A stretch of DNA of 64,000 nt, from positions 1 through 64,000 of the forward strand of contig DXGV01000036.1 in NCBI GenBank assembly GCA_019113745.1, given 5' to 3'. Below the pieces are notes generated by a model that was not told the DNA's origin, searched no databases, and saw only the letters and a program-made list of their open reading frames with translations. Positions within the stretch are counted from its first letter, which is position 1, and each line of letters opens with the position of its first letter. Below are positions 16,921 through 25,411 of this stretch, piece after piece. The translations under genes were made by a program, and so were the position numbers. Source of the DNA: Candidatus Blautia intestinavium. GTDB taxonomy: Bacteria; Bacillota; Clostridia; Lachnospirales; Lachnospiraceae.

Positions 16921-17671
16921 ATTCCAGTATCCTTCCATCCGTAGAGACGGTTACCACCTGCCAGGGGATGAACTTGCCGCTTGCCTGGAGGGCCTGCTTC
17001 ACTGCGTTTTCGATTCCGCCGCAGCAGGGAACTTCCATGCGTGCTACGGTGACGCTTTTGATATTATTTCCCGCGATAATCTGCGTCAGTTTTTCCGTAT
17101 AATCTCCTTCGTCCAGCTTGGGACAGCCGATGAGCGTAATGCGGTTGCGGATGAATTCGTTATGGAAATTTCCGTAGGCGTAGGCGGTGCAGTCGGCGGC
17201 CACCAGAAGATTGGCGTTGTCGAAGTACGGGGCGTGCACAGGTACAAGTTTGATCTGCACCGGCCACTGCCGCAGCTGACTGCCTGCAGAAAATCCGGCG
17301 CCGGAAGCGGAAGATGAATTTGCGTTAAGCCCGTTTGTGGAGCCTGCGGCAGGCGCGTCCATGGAACTGTTGTCTCTTTTTATTGCCCTTGCCTGGGTAC
17401 CGGGACAGCCGCAGGGGAGCGGCGCGGCATCTTTCATCCGTTTCGCTGCCAGGACAGCCGCTTCATCGTAGGCGGGGGCTTCCCGCTCCTCGAAGGAGAT
17501 GGCGTCTGTGGGACAGGCGGGCAGACAGTCTCCCAGGCCGTCGCAGTAGTCTTCTCTGGCGAGTACGGCTTTGCCGTTTACCATTTCAATAGCGCCCTCG
17601 TGGCAGGCTGCGGCGCAGGCTCCGCAGCCGCTGCATTTTTCCTGGTCGATGCGGATAATTTTTCTGATCAT
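16919..17671 (-). CDS. 4Fe-4S dicluster ferredoxin-like protein of the hcp locus
   Basis: A 250-residue iron-sulfur protein. Two cluster motifs lie near the N-terminus: CSGCGACAAACHEG and CDGLGDCLPACPTD. A low-complexity Ser/Ala/Gly/Asn linker (about residues 105-135) leads to a C-terminal domain with further cysteines (ADCTAYAYG, IGCPKLDEGDYTEKL, MEVPCCGGIENAV), typical of the ferredoxin-like proteins that accompany hcp. It likely supplies electrons to Hcp. The linker is unusually long and the 35-bp repeat array abuts the stop codon. It diverges from the Crp-type regulator. Confidence 0.88.
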   Translation of the reverse strand: MIRKIIRIDQEKCSGCGACAAACHEGAIEMVNGKAVLAREDYCDGLGDCLPACPTDAISFEEREAPAYDEAAVLAAKRMKDAAPLPCGCPGTQARAIKRDNSSMDAPAAGSTNGLNANSSSASGAGFSAGSQLRQWPVQIKLVPVHAPYFDNANLLVAADCTAYAYGNFHNEFIRNRITLIGCPKLDEGDYTEKLTQIIAGNNIKSVTVARMEVPCCGGIENAVKQALQASGKFIPWQVVTVSTDGRILE

Positions 17672-17837
17672 AGTCTTTCACCTTTCTGTATCTGGAAATA
17701 TGTTATGTTGCCTTGCTGTTTCAGAGTTTCTGCTCTGTATGCTGCTCCGGCACTACCGGATTACGGAGATAAGCCTCCGGCAGGTATCAGACATTGACTT
17801 TACGGGCAGATTATAATACGATATTTAAAACAAAACA

Positions 17838-17851
17838 GTTGTATTTACAAC
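17838..17851 (+). promoter_or_regulatory. Palindromic operator before the Crp-type regulator
   Basis: The perfect 14-base palindrome GTTGTA-TT-TACAAC ends 15 bases before the ATG at 17867. A TATAAT box lies at 17812-17817, so the palindrome falls downstream of the likely start site, where binding would repress. The symmetry and length fit a Crp/Fnr-type dimer and suggest autoregulation. Confidence 0.6.
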
Positions 17852-17866
17852 AGAAAGAAGACTTTT

Positions 17867-18526
17867 ATGAAAAAATATATTCCGGTTTTAAAAAGAACAC
17901 GATTATTTGCAGGCGTGGGTGAGGAAGAGATCCTGGCGATGTTGGACTGTCTGCAGGCAGCGGAGAAAAGATATAAGAAAGGAGAGTATGTGCTCCGTCA
18001 GGGAGAACATATCGGAGATATTTCTATTTTAGTGGAAGGGAGGCTGTCCATTCAGAGAGATGATTACTGGGGAAACAGAAGTATTATCAATATTGTGGAG
18101 GTCGGAGAGATGTTTGGAGAGGCCTATGCGTCACCGGACAGCGGTGCGGTGATGAACGACGTAACGGCGGTGGAAGACAGTATCGTTCTTTTTCTTAATA
18201 TGAAAAAAATTCTGACGACCTGTCCTTCTGCCTGTCGTTTTCACTCTCTGGTAGTCCAGAATCTTTTTTTCGCTATATCAGAAAGGAACAGAAAACTGAT
18301 GCGGAAGCTCCTTCACATGTCGAAACGTACTACAAGGGAAAAACTTTTGTCCTATCTTTCCGACGAGGCGAAGAGACAGGGCAGGTCTTCTTTTGAGATC
18401 CCGTTCAACCGCCAGCAGCTTGCGGATTTCCTCTCCGTGGACCGCAGCGCCATGTCCAGTGAACTGGGGAAAATGCGGGACGAAGGGATACTTACTTTTC
18501 AGAAGAACCGGTTCAGATTATTATAG
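17867..18526 (+). CDS. Crp/Fnr-family regulator, HcpR-like
   Basis: A 219-residue regulator with an N-terminal cyclic-nucleotide-type sensor fold (residues 1-120, with GEYVLRQGEHIGDISILVEGRL and GEMFGEAYA) and a C-terminal winged helix (FEIPFNRQQLADFLSVDRSAMSSELGKM). No N-terminal cysteine cluster is present, so it is not an Fe-S Fnr; HcpR proteins of Clostridia are of this heme or NO-sensing type. Context (divergent ferredoxin, nearby hcp) makes control of the nitrosative-stress response the best guess. Confidence 0.85.
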   Translation: MKKYIPVLKRTRLFAGVGEEEILAMLDCLQAAEKRYKKGEYVLRQGEHIGDISILVEGRLSIQRDDYWGNRSIINIVEVGEMFGEAYASPDSGAVMNDVTAVEDSIVLFLNMKKILTTCPSACRFHSLVVQNLFFAISERNRKLMRKLLHMSKRTTREKLLSYLSDEAKRQGRSSFEIPFNRQQLADFLSVDRSAMSSELGKMRDEGILTFQKNRFRLL

Positions 18527-18562
18527 AATCCGGCATATGTCCTCAGATATCCAAGACGTAGT

Positions 18563-19432
18563 TTATGTGATGTTTTTTTTTGCCGTTTCCTGCGCGCGCC
18601 ACTGTGACGGCGGAAGACCATAGGCTTTTCGGAAGGCGCGGGAAAAACGCAGCTGATCCGGATAGCCGACTTCTTTTCCGATCTGTTTGATTGACAGACC
18701 GGTCAGGCGGAGAAGCTGCGCCGCTTTTGACATACGGTATTTAAACAGCAGCTCCTGAGGGCTTTGGCCGGTCTGCTGTTTTGTGATTCTGTCAAGATAG
18801 CCCCGGCTGATATTACAGTGGGACGCAATGTCCTCTATACTGATGTTTTTGTAAAAATTCTGCTCGATGAACTGGGTGGCTTTTTTGATATAGGCATCCA
18901 GCGGCGTTTTCTCAGAGACAGAGGAACTGCTCTGGGAAGAACGGATCAGGTAATCCATACATTTGTAAAGATCCCCGATAGAATAGAAATCGGTACTGCT
19001 TTTTTCAGGGAAGGCCATTTCCAGCATCGTATTTCTCAGTTTTGAGGAAAAATATGTATTTACAGGTCGGTAGATCGGACTTGTGATACTCATATTACAA
19101 TTCATAAGAACTTCTTCCACACGTACTCCGTTAAATTCGATCCAGGTATATTCCCAGGGATCCTCCATATCTGCGTGATAATGAGTGAGCTGACCGGGAA
19201 AGATCAGAAATCCCTGTCCGGCGTGAATCTTATATACTTTTTCTTCGTTGTGCTGATCGATAACACAGAAAGTCCCTTTTCCCGAAAGAACATAATGAAA
19301 AAGATACTGTTTCCATACGAACGGACCAAAGAAATGTCCGGGATCGCATCTTTCATATCCTGTCTGATACAGACAGAGATCTACAAAGTACAGATTTGGA
19401 AAAAGATGAAAAAGCGTGCCTGTACCAGCCAT
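18563..19432 (-). CDS. AraC-family regulator of the alpha-galactoside operon
   Basis: A 289-residue regulator with an N-terminal cupin-like sugar-sensing domain (LFHYVLSGKGTF, GQGFLIFPGQLTHYHAD) and two C-terminal helix-turn-helix motifs (ISIEDIASHCNISRGYLDRITK and SIKQIGKEVGYPDQLRFSRAFRK). The start at 19432 is used because GGAGG lies eight bases before that ATG; the longer frame would start within this ribosome site. It diverges from the binding-protein/permease/GH36 operon, as MsmR/RafR-type activators do, and should activate it in response to a galactoside. Confidence 0.88.
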   Translation of the reverse strand: MAGTGTLFHLFPNLYFVDLCLYQTGYERCDPGHFFGPFVWKQYLFHYVLSGKGTFCVIDQHNEEKVYKIHAGQGFLIFPGQLTHYHADMEDPWEYTWIEFNGVRVEEVLMNCNMSITSPIYRPVNTYFSSKLRNTMLEMAFPEKSSTDFYSIGDLYKCMDYLIRSSQSSSSVSEKTPLDAYIKKATQFIEQNFYKNISIEDIASHCNISRGYLDRITKQQTGQSPQELLFKYRMSKAAQLLRLTGLSIKQIGKEVGYPDQLRFSRAFRKAYGLPPSQWRAQETAKKNIT

Positions 19433-19543
19433 ATAGATTCCCTCCATTGTGATATATTGATAATTTTATCCCATGTATAAGGTGAAAATCAAGGAAAATA
19501 TCACAAAAAGACATAAAGGTATTACATGAGGCCATAGAAGAAC

Positions 19544-19560
19544 ATATTCTCTGAGAATAT
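19544..19560 (+). promoter_or_regulatory. 17-bp palindrome at the alpha-galactoside promoter
   Basis: ATATTCTC-T-GAGAATAT is a perfect palindrome overlapping a TATACT -10 box (19558-19563), with no good -35 box upstream. Site placement on the -10 suggests repression. The binding protein is unknown, since the divergent AraC protein would be expected to use direct repeats. Confidence 0.5.
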
Positions 19561-19632
19561 ACTGTTATCACATAGTAAAAAAGGAGAAAATGCTGGCCGG
19601 CGGTTTTCCTCAGGGAAAAGGAGGAGGTTACT

Positions 19633-20904
19633 ATGAAAAAACATTGGAAAAAGGGAATTGTGGCGGCAGGAATGCTTGTCATGACAGCAGGGCTTACAGC
19701 CTGCGGCACAGGCTCCGGAGATGACAACAAATTGATTTTCCAGATATGGGATCAGGGACAGAAGGACGGAATGGAGACTCTGGCAGCGGCATACATGGAA
19801 GAACATCCTGATGTGGAGATCGAGGTGCAGGCTCTGGGATGGGATGAGTACTGGACGAAGCTGGAAGCGTCGGCAACCAGTAATACAATGCCGGATATTT
19901 TCTGGATGCACTCCAACCAGATGTATAAATATGCAGACGCCGGAATGCTGGAGGACTGCACGGATCTCATCAATCCGGAGGATTACGCGGAAACGGCTGT
20001 GGAGAATGCAAAAGGAAGCGACGGAAAGCTTTATGGCGTTCCAAAGGATAAAGATATCGTAGGGCTTTTGTACAACAAAGAGATCTTTGACGAAGCAGGA
20101 GTGGCATATCCGGATGATACATGGACCTGGGACGATCTGGAAGAGGCTTCACAGAAAATTTATGACACCACAGGGAAATATGGCTATATGGCATGTTCTC
20201 ATGACCAGATCGGATACTGGAATTTTGTATATCAGAACGGCGGACGTATTCTGAATGAAGACGGAACGGAGCCGTGCTATACAGAAGAGGCGACTGAAGA
20301 GGCTATCGCATATTATATCGGGCTTCAGGAAAACGACTGGTGTCCTACACAGGCGCAGTTCGCAAACACCGGAGCATCTGAACTGTTCTTTTCCGGACAG
20401 GGCGCTATGTATTATGCGGGAAACTGGGATCTTGTCAATCTCTGCAAGAACTATCCCGAAATGAATGGGAAATGGGATGTCGCTGTACTTCCAAAATGTC
20501 CCGATCCGGCCGAAGGCGATGGAAGAGCGTCTATATCCAACAGTGTGACGTATGCTACGCCCGCCCATGGTAAACACAAAGAGACCGCCATGGATTTCCT
20601 TGAATTTCTGGGATCTGAGGAAGGCCAGAGACTTCAGGGAGAAACCGGAGTGTCTATTCCCGCCTACAACGGACTGGAGCAGACCTGGGTGGATACCTTT
20701 GTGCAGCAGGGCTATGATCTTCATGTGGAGAACCTGATCGATATGTTTGATTACAGCGTGAAATATCTTACGAATCCTTCACGTCCGGCATGGGAGCCCA
20801 AGGTAGAGGTTGCGGTGCTTGATATTTATGCCGGAAACACTACTGTGGAGGAAGGTATTGAGACTATACAGGAAATTGTGAAAGAAGAAATCAGGAAAGC
20901 CTGA
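19633..20904 (+). CDS. Sugar ABC transporter substrate-binding lipoprotein
   Basis: A 423-residue extracellular solute-binding protein (family 1). A lipoprotein signal ends in the lipobox LTAC with modified Cys C24, followed by GTGSGDD. The mature part has the usual fold (LIFQIWDQGQKDGMETLAAAY, FSGQGAMYYAGNWDL, TPAHGKHKETAMDFLEFLGS). It delivers an oligosaccharide, most likely raffinose- or melibiose-type given the alpha-galactosidase in the same operon. AAAGGAGGTTACT precedes the ATG; the permease follows after 18 bases. No ATPase is encoded here, so a shared MsmK-type ATPase elsewhere must power it. Confidence 0.93.
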   Translation: MKKHWKKGIVAAGMLVMTAGLTACGTGSGDDNKLIFQIWDQGQKDGMETLAAAYMEEHPDVEIEVQALGWDEYWTKLEASATSNTMPDIFWMHSNQMYKYADAGMLEDCTDLINPEDYAETAVENAKGSDGKLYGVPKDKDIVGLLYNKEIFDEAGVAYPDDTWTWDDLEEASQKIYDTTGKYGYMACSHDQIGYWNFVYQNGGRILNEDGTEPCYTEEATEEAIAYYIGLQENDWCPTQAQFANTGASELFFSGQGAMYYAGNWDLVNLCKNYPEMNGKWDVAVLPKCPDPAEGDGRASISNSVTYATPAHGKHKETAMDFLEFLGSEEGQRLQGETGVSIPAYNGLEQTWVDTFVQQGYDLHVENLIDMFDYSVKYLTNPSRPAWEPKVEVAVLDIYAGNTTVEEGIETIQEIVKEEIRKA

Positions 20905-20922
20905 GACTGTAAGGGGGTAGTA

Positions 20923-21807
20923 ATGATGAAAAGAAACACAAAACAGGCCCAGGATCAGAAGTGGGGTTATCTTCTGGTTGCGCCTACGATCATTGGGCTT
21001 CTGATACTCAATGTATATCCGTTTCTGCAGACGATTTTTCTGAGCTTTACAAATGCAAAAGCATTCGGCGATTATGACTTTGTGGGACTCAGTAATTTTG
21101 CGACCATGTTTACCAGTTCTGAATTCTGGCGGGCGACCTGGAATACGATTCTGTTCTGTATCCTGACAGTTCCGGTCGGCGTGGGACTTGCTCTGGTTAT
21201 CGCGAATCTGCTGAATTCCAGAATAAAAGGAAAAGTATTTTTCCGGGCCGTTTATTTTCTGCCCATGGTAGTCGCTCCGGCGGCTGTCGCTATGGTATGG
21301 AAATGGATGTTTAACTCCGAATATGGAATTATCAACACGGTTTTCCATATTCATGTGGACTGGATCACCAATCCAAATCTGATCATTATCACAGTAGCAA
21401 TCGTATCGATCTGGAGCGCTCTGGGATATGACGCGGTGCTTCTTCTTTCGGGACTGCAGAATATATCCAAAAGTTACTATGAGGCCGCCAGCCTGGACGG
21501 GGCTACAAAAGTACAGCAGTTTATACATATCACCCTGCCAATGGTTTCCCCGACACTTTTTGTCGTGCTGATCATGAGACTGATGGCCTCTCTGAAAATA
21601 TACGATCTGATCTATATGATGGTAGGAGAAGGTAATCCCGCTCTGAGTAAAGCTCAGTCGTTAATCTATCTTTTCTACCGTGAATCCTTTGTTTCCGGAA
21701 ACAGGGGCTATGCGTCGGCGATCGTTATCTGGACAGTGCTGATCATTGCCATTGTGACGGTGATTCAGTTTATCGGCCAGAAGAAGTGGGGCAACTATGA
21801 AGTATAA
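20923..21807 (+). CDS. Sugar ABC transporter permease (MalF type)
   Basis: A 294-residue permease with six membrane segments, short N-terminus and the conserved cytoplasmic EAA loop (YYEAASLDGATKVQQFIHITLPMVSP) that contacts the ATPase. First membrane segment begins at LLVAPTIIGLLILNVYPF. Two adjacent ATG codons (20923, 20926) are both usable after GGGGGT. It is the inner partner of the following MalG-type permease, 15 bases downstream. Confidence 0.93.
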   Translation: MMKRNTKQAQDQKWGYLLVAPTIIGLLILNVYPFLQTIFLSFTNAKAFGDYDFVGLSNFATMFTSSEFWRATWNTILFCILTVPVGVGLALVIANLLNSRIKGKVFFRAVYFLPMVVAPAAVAMVWKWMFNSEYGIINTVFHIHVDWITNPNLIIITVAIVSIWSALGYDAVLLLSGLQNISKSYYEAASLDGATKVQQFIHITLPMVSPTLFVVLIMRLMASLKIYDLIYMMVGEGNPALSKAQSLIYLFYRESFVSGNRGYASAIVIWTVLIIAIVTVIQFIGQKKWGNYEV

Positions 21808-21822
21808 CGGGAGGGACAGAGA

Positions 21823-22647
21823 ATGAAGAAAAGTAAAAGACACTCAACGGCAGGAATCTATATCGCCCTGGGAATCGGATCTGTTATCATGATTTTTCCC
21901 TTTATCTGGATGATTCTGACCGCTTTCAAAACAAACGCGGAGGTCCCACAGATACCGCCGACGATCCTGCCGTCGCACTGGAACCTGGATTCTTTTAAAA
22001 ATGCGATAGACCTGCTTCCTTTTGGAAATCTGTATATCAATACGGCTTTAATGATCCTGTTCCGCGTTTTGTGCGCAGTCGCTTTCTGTTCTATGGCGGG
22101 CTATGCGTTTGCGAAACTGAATTTTAAAGGGAAAAATATCCTGTTTACATTGATCATTGTCCAGCAGATGATCCCGGGACAGATCTTCATTATCCCGCAG
22201 TATCAGATGCTCGCCAAGGTAGGACTGACAGATACGCTGTTTTCCCTTGTATTTCCAGGTATCGTCAGCGCGTTCGGAACATTCTTCCTCAGACAGGCGT
22301 ATATGGGTATACCGGACGAAATCGCGGAAGCGGCCTATCTGGACGGCTGTAACCGCTGGCAGACCTTTATAAAGGTGCTGTTCCCGCTGACAAAATCCTC
22401 TGTGGCGGCGCTGTCTGTATTTACCGCTGTGTTTGCTTATACAGACCTGATGTGGCCTCTGGTCGCTAACACCAATATTAACCATACGACACTGTCCGCA
22501 GGTCTTTCTACTCTGAACGGACAGTTCAGCACCAATTATCCGGTTTTGATGGCAGGTTCTCTTCTGGCAATGCTGCCCATGGTGGTGCTGTATCTGATCT
22601 TCCAGAAACAGTTTATCGAAGGCGTGGCGATGACAGGAGGAAAATAA
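21823..22647 (+). CDS. Sugar ABC transporter permease (MalG type)
   Basis: A 274-residue permease with six membrane segments and the EAA loop IPDEIAEAAYLDGCNRWQTF. It ends with the family signature QKQFIEGVAMTGGK. It pairs with the MalF-type subunit just upstream; GGGAGGGACAG lies before the ATG. The remnant at 330-470 resembles this C-terminus, showing that the genome once had a second related importer next to lacZ. Confidence 0.93.
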   Translation: MKKSKRHSTAGIYIALGIGSVIMIFPFIWMILTAFKTNAEVPQIPPTILPSHWNLDSFKNAIDLLPFGNLYINTALMILFRVLCAVAFCSMAGYAFAKLNFKGKNILFTLIIVQQMIPGQIFIIPQYQMLAKVGLTDTLFSLVFPGIVSAFGTFFLRQAYMGIPDEIAEAAYLDGCNRWQTFIKVLFPLTKSSVAALSVFTAVFAYTDLMWPLVANTNINHTTLSAGLSTLNGQFSTNYPVLMAGSLLAMLPMVVLYLIFQKQFIEGVAMTGGK

Positions 22648-22674
22648 AATATCCATCGGAGAAAGGACAATTCT

Positions 22675-24840
22675 ATGAAGACAATCACAATGCAAACCAG
22701 ACGTACGACTTACCAGATGGGAATTATGGAACATGGATTTCTCCTTCATCTCTATTATGGACCAAGGACAGAAGGCAGCGCGGAAAACCTTCTGTCCTAT
22801 AATGACAGGGGATTTTCCGGAAACCCGTATGAAGTAAAAGAAAAAAGAGAGATTTCCATGGATTATCTGCCTCAGGAATATTCCTGCTACGGAAACGGGG
22901 ATTTCCGCAGTCCGGCTTTCAGAATGAAAGACGAAAATGGCGTATTTGCAGCAGACCTGAGGTATCTGAGCAGCAAAAGATATGAAGGGAAATATATGAT
23001 TCCCGGACTTCCGGCTGTGTACGCGGATACTGAAGAGGCATACACAGTAGAAGTACTCCTGCGCGATAAGGCGACAGGGGTGGAAGTAACTCTGCGTTAT
23101 GGAGTGCTGCCGGAACTTGACGTGATCACCAGGAGTACGGAAGTATGGAATAACGGAAAAAAGAAAGTATATCTGGATAAAGTATTCAGCGCGTCCCTGG
23201 ATTTTCTTACAGGAGACTTTGACCTTCTTCACTTTTACGGACGTCATGCGATGGAACGGAATATAGAGCGCGTTCCGGTGAGCCATGGCGGTCTGGGATT
23301 CGGGAGCAGGAGAGGCGCGTCCAGCCATCAGCACAATCCTTTTGTGATCCTGGCAGAGAAGGAAACAACGGAAAAGTACGGCGGATGCTGGGGAATGTCC
23401 TTTCTTTACAGCGGGAATTTCTGGTTCGAGGCGGAAAAGGATCAGTTTGAACAGACCAGGATGCAGATGGGTATTCTTCCGGAAATGTTTGAATATCCGC
23501 TGGCTCCGGGCGAGCGTTTTTACAGCCCGGAAGTGGCTATGGCGTATACGGATGAAGGCCTCGCGAAGCTCAGCCATATATATCATGAACTGATCCGGCG
23601 GCATGTATGCAGAGGAAAGTTCCGGGATATCCGCCGTCCTGTCCTGATAAACAACTGGGAAGCCACATATTTTGACTTTACCGGCAGCCAGATTCTGGAT
23701 ATTGCGCGACAGGCGGCTGAACTGGGAGTGGAAATGTTCGTCCTGGACGACGGGTGGTTCGGAAAAAGGGACAACGAGGACGCAGGTCTGGGCGACTGGG
23801 CGGCAAATGAGAAAAAGATCGGTATGTCATTAAGTGCGCTATCTGAAAAAATCCATGACATGGGAATGAAGTTCGGTCTCTGGATAGAACCGGAAATGGT
23901 GAACGAGGACAGCGAACTGTTCCGGAAACATCCGGACTGGGCGTTCCGGATACCGGGACGGATGCCTGTCATGGGAAGGAACCAGCTCACGCTTGATTTT
24001 TCCAGAAAAGAAGTTGTGGATCATATTTTTGAGCAGATCAGCGGCAATCTGGAAAAGGCGCGGATCGAATATATCAAGATGGATATGAACCGGAGTATCA
24101 ATGATGTTTATACGGCGGTAAACGGCTGTCAGAATTTTGGTGAGATCATGCACAGGTATGTGCTGGGCGTTTATGACTTTCTGGAACGTCTGACAACACG
24201 TTTTCCTGATCTTCTGGTAGAAGGATGCTGCGGAGGCGGCGGAAGGTTTGACGCGGGAATGCTTTACTATACTCCCCAGATCTGGTGCAGCGATGACACA
24301 GACGCCATAGAACGGATTTATATCCAGAATGGAACCTCTTTCGGATATCCGATATCAGCCGTGGGTTCGCATGTATCCGCAGTTCCCAATCATCAGACTG
24401 GAAGAACGGTGTCTCTTCACACACGCGCCGTAGTGGCCATGTCCGGAAGTTTCGGTTATGAGCTTGACCTGAATACCCTTACGGAAAAAGAAAAAGAGGA
24501 GGTAAGAGGACAGATCAGGGCTTATAAAGAAAACTGGGAGCTGCTGCATGAAGGACGATATTACCGTCTTACAGACCTTTGCGCGCATCCGGATGCCGCG
24601 GCATGGTCTTTTGTCAGCAGGGATAGAGAAGAGATGCTTCTTAATATTGTGAATATAAATGTCCACGCCAACGCGCCGGTTTCCTATATACGCTGCATGG
24701 GGCTTCTTCCGGAAAAGATGTACAAGGTTCAGGAAACCGGAAAAATGTTCAGCGGCGCGGCTCTTATGACAGTGGGATTTCCGGTACCTGTTGTGATGGG
24801 AGAGTACAACGCGTGGCAGTATCATTTTATATGTGTGTAA
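22675..24840 (+). CDS. Alpha-galactosidase, GH36
   Basis: A 721-residue cytoplasmic enzyme that removes terminal alpha-1,6-galactose from melibiose, raffinose and related sugars. The N-terminal beta-sandwich is followed by a TIM barrel: WEATYFDFT, the VLDDGWFGKRD loop, nucleophile D470 in YIKMDMNR, and acid/base D540 in WCSDDTDAIERI. The length matches the roughly 720-740-residue GH36 tetrameric enzymes. It ends the operon before a very strong terminator and hydrolyses what the upstream importer brings in. Confidence 0.96.
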   Translation: MKTITMQTRRTTYQMGIMEHGFLLHLYYGPRTEGSAENLLSYNDRGFSGNPYEVKEKREISMDYLPQEYSCYGNGDFRSPAFRMKDENGVFAADLRYLSSKRYEGKYMIPGLPAVYADTEEAYTVEVLLRDKATGVEVTLRYGVLPELDVITRSTEVWNNGKKKVYLDKVFSASLDFLTGDFDLLHFYGRHAMERNIERVPVSHGGLGFGSRRGASSHQHNPFVILAEKETTEKYGGCWGMSFLYSGNFWFEAEKDQFEQTRMQMGILPEMFEYPLAPGERFYSPEVAMAYTDEGLAKLSHIYHELIRRHVCRGKFRDIRRPVLINNWEATYFDFTGSQILDIARQAAELGVEMFVLDDGWFGKRDNEDAGLGDWAANEKKIGMSLSALSEKIHDMGMKFGLWIEPEMVNEDSELFRKHPDWAFRIPGRMPVMGRNQLTLDFSRKEVVDHIFEQISGNLEKARIEYIKMDMNRSINDVYTAVNGCQNFGEIMHRYVLGVYDFLERLTTRFPDLLVEGCCGGGGRFDAGMLYYTPQIWCSDDTDAIERIYIQNGTSFGYPISAVGSHVSAVPNHQTGRTVSLHTRAVVAMSGSFGYELDLNTLTEKEKEEVRGQIRAYKENWELLHEGRYYRLTDLCAHPDAAAWSFVSRDREEMLLNIVNINVHANAPVSYIRCMGLLPEKMYKVQETGKMFSGAALMTVGFPVPVVMGEYNAWQYHFICV

Positions 24841-24887
24841 ACAAATGACGACAGTGATTCCGGGTATCCGGACTGCGACGGAAAATT

Positions 24888-24937
24888 CCGGGCAGAACAG
24901 GCGGCTGACAGAAAAGCCGCCTGTTCTGCCCGGTTTT
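24888..24937 (+). terminator. Strong terminator of the alpha-galactoside operon
   Basis: A perfect 19-base-pair stem (24888-24906 with 24915-24933) around an eight-base loop is followed by four T residues. Confidence 0.92.
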
Positions 24938-24996
24938 GCGTGCTGATCCTGGAGAAAAAAACGCCCCTGCCCGATTGTAGATCGTATGAAAAATTC

Positions 24997-25025
24997 TTGA
25001 TAAGAAGAAGAGGGTGTGGGATAAT
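24997..25025 (+). promoter_or_regulatory. Sigma-A promoter before the small Cys-rich gene
   Basis: TTGATA (24997-25002) and GATAAT (25020-25025) are spaced by 17 bases, with a TG one base before the -10 box (extended -10). Confidence 0.7.
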
Positions 25026-25131
25026 GGCTTTATCAAAACAGAGGGAGCCGACGCGGATTTAAAAAGGTGGATCGTATATTATATACCATTGCCCGTTGGA
25101 GTGGAGGAATAAGAGAGGTGTGGATCAAAAT

Positions 25132-25314
25132 ATGAAGCGGAGTACAAGCTGTGAGTATTGTGCCAATTATGTTTACGATGAGGACAGTGAAGGCTATTAC
25201 TGCGACGTAAGCCTGGATGAGGACGAGTATTACAGATTTGTCAGCAGCGGTTACAGAGAATGCCCGTATTATCAGTCCGGCGACGAGTATAAGATCGTGC
25301 GTCATCAGATGTAG
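25132..25314 (+). CDS. Small Cys-rich acidic protein (DUF6472-like)
   Basis: A 60-residue protein with four cysteines arranged as CEYC, then single Cys in YYCDV and a last in RECPYY, suggestive of a small zinc or metal site. The rest is rich in Asp, Glu and Tyr (VYDEDSEGYYCDVSLDEDEYYRF). It resembles the small DUF6472 proteins of Lachnospiraceae. ATG 25132 gives the expected N-terminus, although the AGAGG site lies about 15 bases upstream; GTG 25120 is the alternative. It precedes the DNA glycosylase, with a palindromic repeat between. Confidence 0.72.
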   Translation: MKRSTSCEYCANYVYDEDSEGYYCDVSLDEDEYYRFVSSGYRECPYYQSGDEYKIVRHQM

Positions 25315-25343
25315 ATAAAAGCCGCAATACAGGACATAAGATG

Positions 25344-25386
25344 GCGTCAGTGTACAAGGAGCGTGATGCCCTTTGTACACCGATGC
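25344..25386. repeat. Dispersed palindromic repeat, copy 1
   Basis: An imperfect inverted repeat with outer arms GCGTCAGTGTACAAGG and CTTTGTACACCGATGC. It shares sequence with copies at 27996-28040 and 29659-29705. It lies just before the DNA-glycosylase start and is the most diverged copy. Confidence 0.75.
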
Positions 25387-25411
25387 TAAAGATGATAAAG
25401 GAGAACGACAG

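Noticed and set aside
16735..17317. Overlapping plus-strand frames through the 35-bp array and into the ferredoxin gene
   Set aside because: They arise from the repeat unit and from antisense reading; no ribosome site and no family.
22048..23604. Long minus-strand frame (518 codons) across the permease and GH36 genes
   Set aside because: Antisense to two strongly supported genes; His/Arg/Ser-rich translation typical of shadow frames.
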